Below, in pieces: positions 57,721 through 64,000 of a stretch of DNA of 64,000 bases. The notes under the pieces are model-generated. The model had not been told where the DNA came from. It was given only the letters and a program-made list of their open reading frames with translations, and searched no databases. Made by a program: the position numbers and the translations under genes. How positions within the stretch are numbered: position 1 is the first letter of the stretch; each line of letters opens with the position of its first letter. Source of the stretch: Ambrosia x helenae (taxonomy: Eukaryota > Streptophyta > Magnoliopsida > Asterales > Asteraceae); assembly GCA_030844895.1 (NCBI GenBank), contig CM061231.1, positions 89,562,706 to 89,626,705 of the forward strand. The letters run 5' to 3'.

Positions 57721-58290
57721 AAGTGGTATCTGAGCCATAAGAATCAAACAACCACGAATTGATAATATTGCAGCTGAATTGGACCCAATTTTGATCAAAA
57801 CTTTCTAGTTTTCATTGAACATTTGAAATTGATGATAATTGATTGATTTGAACTTGTTTTCATGGATAAAATTCAAAATTCTCTTTGTTAAACTTGTTCC
57901 AAATCCAATCCGAAGCAAAACCTGCATAAAATCATCAAATTTCATCAACATTTGAAAATTTTGGATCAAAATAACTGATTTTCAAAGTATAACCGTTTTT
58001 CAAAACGAAAGGGTCGAACCTAGGGAGATTTGGTCGAGAGTGGAGATTTTAGGTCGAACCAGGGAGTTTTTGGTCAAACGTGAAGTGATTTTTGGTCGAA
58101 CATAGAAAGTTTTAGTGTGTTGTTGTTCATTCGACCATAAGTGGTACATTCGACCAATCAGGTGGTCGTACGTGGTTTAAATTGGTCGAAAGTGAAACGA
58201 GTCTGTTATTTTCTAAATTCGAACTTTGTCAAACGGTCGAATCTGGATTATATTTTACATTCGACCACACGATACTTCAAAAGGGTCGAA
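57243..58290 (+). repeat. Array of dispersed GGTCGAA motifs in LTR and leader
   Basis: Roughly twenty copies of GGTCGAA (or TTCGACC), many extended to GGTCGAANGTNGAA, in both orientations. They are concentrated at 57243-57430 and 58010-58285 on either side of the primer-binding site. The motif is also in the pol-ORF3 spacer of element B (17460-17690). Confidence 0.85.
57724..57736 (+). other. Element D primer-binding site (tRNA-iMet, one mismatch)
   Basis: TGGTATCTGAGCC, three bases after the LTR. The canonical plant site has A at the eighth position. Confidence 0.8.
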
Positions 58291-58349
58291 CGTAGAAACT
58301 GTTGTTAAATGTTTCTAATCGTTTCGTGTTTTATCATTTTCAGAGCGAT

Positions 58350-60913
58350 ATGTGGAACTTTCCTACAACACCACGACCTAATACAACACCACAACAGCAG
58401 ACAACTACGGATCCTTGGTCAGTAGCTGCTCAGAAGACTACTCAACCATCCCAACCGATTAACTATTTGGCGATGACTAGTTCAATGCCCCAACAAGTTG
58501 CACAACCACAACCACAACTTATGGCTGATTACTGGGGAGTTGCAGCAGCGGCAGTACACTCTCAGACTACCAATGCGATTTCGACACTTAATCATACCAA
58601 AGTTAAAACAACTCCAATTTTCAACAACAAAACAATTACCAAAACCGCCAAAACACCTCACCAAACAATACTGTTAGACAAACCACTACACAAAACCAGA
58701 ACCAAAATCAAACACCACACAATCCAACCAGAACTATCATTCCTATTTCAATACCAAATAGCCAAACCCAACCAGATAACCAGAATCAGGCTTTGGTCAT
58801 TCAGAAAGATGAGGGTTTTGATTGGACTGGTATGCAACTCGGTGTTAAGGAAATCACGACCGGTAATGTGGCGTGTGTTGCCCAGAAGATGGATTTGGAT
58901 GAGCCGGTGTCTGCTGAAGATGTTTTAGTGACTGAGAAGATATCTGTGTCTGAGGTGAAGATTGAAGAGTTGAGTGAAGAAAGTGATGGATTTGGATGAG
59001 CCGGTGTCTGCTGAAGATGTTACTGATGTCCCTGAACAGTGTGATTCAGCTTATTCTGATACGGAGAGCGATTCTGATTCTGAAGCTAGTGTTAACTCAC
59101 TAGATGATGATATCGATCAACTTCTTGCCGAAGCTTATTTTCTGATGACGCGCAAAGGAAGCACACTTTGCATTGATGGCGATGACTGAGCCTCCAAAGC
59201 AGGTAAGTTCGGAATCTAATTTAGATATGAATAGTGAGAGGTATTGTGGTGCATGCGATAGATTGACAGAGGATAATAAGCAAGTCAGGGTTCAACTTGA
59301 GAGCGCTAAGATCAACTATCAATCGTATCAAAAAGAAGCACGAGAATTCAATAAAGTGCTTGATGGTTACACGAAAGACATTTATGATCTTAAAAAGACT
59401 TTATCATTAAAACAATTAGCCATTAACAACTATATCAATGAATTGGAAAATACAAAACTTGAAATGGCTACCATCAAGTGCTTTGCAGAAAATGTCAACA
59501 AGAAGCTTGAAAGCTATAAACATATTGCATATGTTGTTCACCACATCATTGAGTAGCCTTCACAGTCAAGTAGTGCAAACTATAAGGCCGTCCCATCTCC
59601 TGTGTTATTTGAAAACCATACTTTGCATTCAATAACACTGGAAGGCTTAGTTAAGTCTGACTTGACATTGGATGATGAGTCTAACACCTCTAGTGTGGGA
59701 GACCCTAATTCTGATATTAGACCTATTTTGGGACTAAATGATGAATGTGTGATTGCTGTAACTGATGATTCCGACTCTGAGGATGACAAATCTGAGAAGG
59801 TGTGTGATATTTCTGCTGAAAATAAAATAATTACAAATGAACCAGTGTCACCATCTCAGATTATGCATCCCATGGCTAACGCTCATCGAGAGAATCAATC
59901 AGTTAAGCCTCTTGAGAAAAATGTAGAATGTGAAAAACCCGTTAAAGTTTTCTATTGGATGAGAAAATTTCTGACGAGGAATATCCAATCAGATTTCCAA
60001 ACTATTCCAAGATTGAGAAAATTTGGCAGGAGAGTACCATTTGGTTCCCAAAACATGAGCGAACAAATGATGTACCTCCAGAGGTTTTAAAGAAAATTTA
60101 TTTGGATATTCCAAAAGAACCAAAGGTTCATGTCACAGAGTTTATCAAGCCAAAGGAGAAGGCTAACAGTTTTCTTGAGCCGACTTATTCTAAGGACCTA
60201 GCTCCTGAGAGTCTTAGATGAAGGTGTGTGGATGATCAATATCCTATCACTACATATGCTAAGTCAAACGCCAATAACAACTTTGAGGAATACCGTACAT
60301 ATTATAAATGCGGGGAGAGAGGGCATTTACTTGCTCACTACCCGTATGTTAGGCACAAAAGGCACGAGGTTGAAGTGAAGCAGAAATACCAGGGTCCAAT
60401 CGATAATCATTGTTATCAACAAAGACGATTTGTTCCTCAACCTGCACCTTTTTATAACCAAAGCAGATATTTTCAAAAGAGGGAAAATCGTCAGATGACA
60501 TATGACCGTCATAACCAGATAGCCATGGAAAAACCTTTTAAGAAACCTGTGGTGAACACAACAGTTGACAAGCAAAAGGGACCTGTAAAACCTGCAGTCA
60601 AACCAACAGTTGGACCTATCTCTGTTAAATCAGAGAAGGTAACTAAGAAAGTTTCCTTTAAGGACGAAGTAAAGAAACCGGTTGAGACCCCAAAATCTCA
60701 AATCCGGATCTTGAAACGTTCAGAATAGTATTGGCCACCAAAGGGTTCTAAAGGTGCTTCATCCTCACAAGTGAATGAGAAAGCTGAAACTGAAAAGATT
60801 TAATTGATCAGAAAAAGATCAATTCAAATCAATCTGTTAGTGAGAAAGAATCTTTGAAACTCAATGTTCAAAGACCCAAGACCAAGCAGGCTTGGGTCCC
60901 CCGAAAAATCTAA
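58350..60913 (+). pseudogene. gag: Element D gag, rearranged
   Basis: ATG 58350 (after TTTTCAG) begins M-W-N-F-P and a Gln/Thr/Pro-rich stretch of about 80 codons. Frame is then lost near 58600, and the normal N-terminal Copia gag domain is not found. Recognisable parts after it: F-D-W-T-G-M-Q-L-G, an acidic Ser/Asp run (about 59040-59100), a coiled-coil-like region (A-C-D-R-L-T-E-D-N-K-Q, 59240-59555), P-I-L-G-L-N-D-E, and a degenerate zinc knuckle (Y-K-C-G-E-R-G-H-L-L-A-H-Y, outer Cys replaced by Tyr) near 60300. The Lys/Pro-rich tail ends W-V-P-R-K-I and TAA 60911-60913. Confidence 0.8.
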
Positions 60914-60929
60914 TCTTTTTACTTGATAT

Positions 60930-62060
60930 GTGCAGGGAGCTTTAGCTGGCCCTGTGAGTAGTCTTTGGATTCTTGACAGCGGAGCTTCTGGTCACATGAC
61001 AGGGGATTTATCGCTATTGTTTGACATCAGAAAAATAAATGGCGGATACGTAGCATTTGCTGGGAATAAAGGTGGATACATTACTATGGAGGGTAGTGTA
61101 TGTAATGGGATCGTGAGTTTTGAGAAGATTTCGTACGTGAAGAGAATTGATTATAATCTGCTCAGTGTCAGTCAGCTCTGTGATAAGCAGTTTAAGGTAT
61201 TCTTTGATGACAAATCTTGCTACATACTCAAGCCAGGATTCGTTCTACCAAAAGAGTGGGTTATGCTAAAAGCCCCGAGAGTGAACAATTTGTACATTCT
61301 CGACATGTCAAAAGCTATGACTACCCAAGGCCAAGTCACGTGTTTCCTCTCCAAGGCTACTGAAAAAGAATCAATCATGTGGCATAGGAGGATGGGACAC
61401 ATTCACCTTAGAAAGATGAATCATTTCATGAGGAATGAACTTGTCGAAAGCGTGAATGTTAAAAATTTTCATTTGAATGACAAGTGTGTGAGTTGCAAGA
61501 AAGGAAAGCAGCACAAGCAATCCCATAAACCAAAGAAAGTCAATTTAGTTGAACTACCACTGGAGCATTTGCACATGGATCTGTTCGGACCGGTCAAGCG
61601 TAAAAGTCATGCTGGTGAATTCTACTGTCTTGTGGATACAGATGACTATTCCAAATTTTCATGGGTTATGTGTTTGCATCATAAGAGCGACACGTTTAAT
61701 AATCTGAAGGTTCTGTTCACTCAATTGGAAAATATCTATGGTCTAAAGATCATGAGAATTAGGAGTGATAATGGGACGGAGTTCAAGAACGCACAGATGG
61801 ATGCTCTTTGTGAAGACAAAGGAATTCATCAAGAATACAGTGCTCCGTATACCCCCAACAGAACGGTGTCGCAGAACGCAAAAACAGGACTCTAATTGAA
61901 GGGGCAAGGACAATGCTTGCGGATTCCAATCTTCCAGTAATGTTCTGGAATGAAGCAATTTACGCAGCTTGTTATACTCTCAATCGTGTTTTAAACGGTG
62001 AAGAAGTTTGGAAAAACTTCTTATGAACTGTTGAATCGACGAAAGCCGAACATAGAGTTT
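60930..62060 (+). pseudogene. pol: Element D pol: protease and integrase
   Basis: Open for about 320 codons from GTGCAG. Protease W-I-L-D-S-G-A-S-G-H-M-T-G, pre-integrase H-R-R-M-G-H-I-H-L and C-V-S-C-K-K-G-K, integrase H-M-D-L-F-G-P and R-S-D-N-G-T-E-F. A one-base loss near 61855 (the CCCCAACAGAAC stretch) throws out the frame just before the catalytic Glu (Q-N-A-K in place of A-E-R-K). More breaks follow to 62060. Best-preserved protease of this family in the window. Confidence 0.88.
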
Positions 62061-62821
62061 CTAGAACCGTTTGGAAGCCCCGTGTACACTACTTAATCCA
62101 TCTGAGAAGTTCGCACCAAAAGCTGAAGAAGGATTCTTTGTTGGATATGCAACCCCGCTCAAACGGGTATTCAACAAAAGAACTCGTCAAGTCGAGGAGT
62201 GGGCTAACGTTGAAGTTCAGCGGTATACTCAGAATGTACAGGGTAGCGGTCCAGACTGGATGTTTAATTACAAGGATTTCTTTGAATCATTCAATCTAGA
62301 TAGCTTGGTTGAAGAGGCTGTATTACGATTATATTACGAGTGTGAAAACGCAGTGATATCACCGTTGGTGCGTCCGATCACCGTAAACCCCCAAACAACT
62401 TCTAATGATACCAATGCTCCTGCAGCTGAAGAAGAGGTATTTCAGGAAGCTTCCACAACTCTCAATTCATCGGAATATGAAGATGACGATGATGTTACAA
62501 GTGAAGCTGTTCCAGATATTGCTACAGAGACACCCCCAGTGAACCCAAATTCAAATGGTGCTTCATCATCAAACTTGGGTAAGATCTGGATTCGACAGAG
62601 AATTTCACTACTTAGACGGGAGTGCAAGTACCTGATTATCCGGTATCTCGGATACATTGGATTCACCCGCTCGAGCAAGTTATTGGTGATCCTGGTAGCA
62701 GTATCATGACGAGAGGTCAACTGAGGAATGCTAACTCACAAAAAACCTTGGCGCTCTTGCTTTATATGCCAAAATTCAAAAATCAGGTTTTCAAAATGAC
62801 TGGGCATTTGCTTGTTATGTT
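62061..62821 (+). pseudogene. pol: Element D pol: integrase C-terminus and linker
   Basis: F-A-P-K-A-E-E-G-F-F-V-G-Y-A, V-F-N-K-R-T-R-Q-V-E-E-W-A-N, then the acidic Asn/Ser/Thr-rich linker. A frameshift lies near 62580. The inferred linker continues to the RT start at about 62822. Confidence 0.82.
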
Positions 62822-64000
62822 TTGCAGGTCGAGCCGCGGACATACAAGGATGCTTTGTTGGATGACGCTTGGGTAGAGGCTATGCAAGAGGAGTTATTAC
62901 AGTTTCAAAAACTGGGAGTGTGGACACTGACAGATTTACCTCCAAGATGGAAAAAGATAGGAACTAAATGGGTGTTTAAATGTAAGAAGGATGACAGCGG
63001 AGTGATTGTTAGGAACAAAGCTCGATTGGTCGTACAAGGCATTCATCAAGTTGAAGGAATCTATTATAACGAGATTTATGCACCGGTTGCACGTTTAGAA
63101 GCTATCCGCATGTTTCTGGCGTTTGCATCTTACAAGAAATTCAAGGTGTATCAAATGGACGTTAAAAGCGCATTTCCTTATGGTGTGGTCAAGGAAGAAG
63201 TTTACGTAGGTCAACCACCAGGCTTTGATGATCCTATTCACTGGGATAAAGTCTACGTTTTAAACAAAGCTCTCTATGGGTTGCACCAGGCTCCAAGGCA
63301 ATGGTATGAGGAGCTGAGCACGTATCTTCTATCCAAAGGATTTAAACGAGGTTTGGTAGATTGCATACTGTTCACAAAAAGAACATGAGATGACTTGCTT
63401 CTTGTGCAAATTTATGTTGATGACATTATTTTTGGTTCTACTAATGAACTTTTGTGCAGATAATTTGAATGTGTCAGGCAGGAAAAGTTCAAAATTAGTG
63501 CGATGAGAGAGATGCAGTTTTCCTAGACTTGCAGGTGGATCAAAGACCAACGGGGATCTTTATTCACCAGAATAAATATGTTTCTGAAGTCTTGAGCGGA
63601 TTCCAGATGGATGATTCGAAGCCGATGGATACCCCGATACAACCTAATCACGGGATTGGTGTTGACGCTAAGGGGGAGCTAACTGATCCTTTTACATACA
63701 AAGCAATTGTTGGATCTTTGATGTACCTCACCACATCCAGACCAGACATAATGTTCGCCACATGTCTTTGTGCACGTTATCAATCGAAGCCGAAATAGAG
63801 TCATTTAGCAGCTGTCAAATGTATCCTTAGATATCTGAAGGGTTGTCCGTCGAGAGGACTATGGTACCCTAATGATGATAATTTTGACCTAATTGCTTTT
63901 AGTGATGCAGATTGGGGAGGCTGTGACAAAGACAGCAAATCCAAAACGGCTGGATGTCAAATTATGGGGAGCAGGCTCGTGACCTGGAAATGCAAGAAAC
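62822..64000 (+). pseudogene. pol: Element D pol: reverse transcriptase and partial RNase H
   Basis: RT is open for 188 codons (W-V-E-A-M-Q-E-E-L-L-Q-F, Q-M-D-V-K-S-A-F, L-Y-G-L-H-Q-A-P-R-Q-W-Y) to TGA at 63386-63388. Y-V-D-D (63413-63424) is present past the stop. Further stops and a frameshift lie between 63460 and 63530. RNase H (63529 onward) has T-S-R-P-D-I-M-F and a TAG at 63796-63798. It then continues to F-S-D-A-D-W-G-G near 63900 and runs off the window. Confidence 0.87.

Larger units (their letters stand above)
57173..64000 (+). mobile_element. Element D: B/D-family Copia retrotransposon, 3' end outside window
   Basis: 5' LTR, primer-binding site, long leader, gag, protease, integrase, RT and part of RNase H in order on plus; the window ends in RNase H. 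It is the same family as element B and the inverted fragment. Many frameshifts and stops in every gene. ORF3, the 3' LTR and the right target duplication should lie beyond 64000; the left flank TGACA (57168-57172) predicts the duplication. Confidence 0.87.

Noticed and set aside
18781..64000. Elements B and D as two ends of one giant inverted element
   Set aside because: They are diverged copies with separate truncations, and independent elements lie between them.

Overview
The window is nuclear DNA from a flowering plant. Retrotransposons are packed and nested, LTRs are 0.5-2.8 kb, and the one host-type gene is an intron-containing CYP76-like cytochrome P450. The CYP76 flavour, the Sirevirus-type Copia elements with a long third ORF, and the Tekay-type Gypsy element fit a eudicot, most likely an Asteraceae (an inference from family resemblance, not proven here). 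No complete functional host gene is visible.

Layout. (1) 1-11509: a Ty1/Copia element on + (element A) with gag, pol, a very long ORF3 and a 3' LTR; its 5' LTR lies left of the window. It sits inside the ORF3 of (2), element B, on - (11510-26816). Element B is broken by an inverted pol fragment (12180-15276, +) and by a solo Gypsy LTR (21017-23682) with a perfect 5-bp target duplication. (3) 26817-28420: unclassified repeat DNA with two strong hairpins. (4) 28421-48450: a third Copia element on - (element C), 5'-truncated, carrying its own ORF3. It is split by a complete Tekay-type chromovirus (34778-45563, +, duplication GCTTC) and by a SINE-like insertion (32761-33150, 17-bp duplication). 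(5) 48451-51834: non-coding DNA with degenerate tandem repeats. (6) 51835-54940: a CYP76-like P450 pseudogene on +, with a non-autonomous hAT element in its intron. (7) 55470-57172: a LINE ORF1 remnant and a 540-bp Copia LTR, both on -. (8) 57173-64000: element D on +, same family as B, with 5' LTR, primer-binding site, gag and pol running off the right edge.

The most interesting pattern is shared by the Copia families. Each has, or in D's case would be expected to have, a long ORF3 of unknown function behind pol. In A and C it is preceded by a TATA-like box at almost the same distance (128-129 bp) from the ORF3 ATG and by a plant-like CT-rich leader. Each family is peppered with its own short motif: AACAWCTGNTG-like in A, AACTWCTGAWG-like in C, GGTCGAA-like in B and D. 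The gag stop codon is always TAA, followed by a T-rich stretch and GTGCAG, while the pol reading frame after it differs between families (phase 0, +1, +2). That looks more like a splice acceptor than like translational recoding. Together these suggest a retrotransposon design with a separately transcribed accessory protein and a family-specific cis motif. This is a hypothesis; every copy seen here carries disabling mutations.
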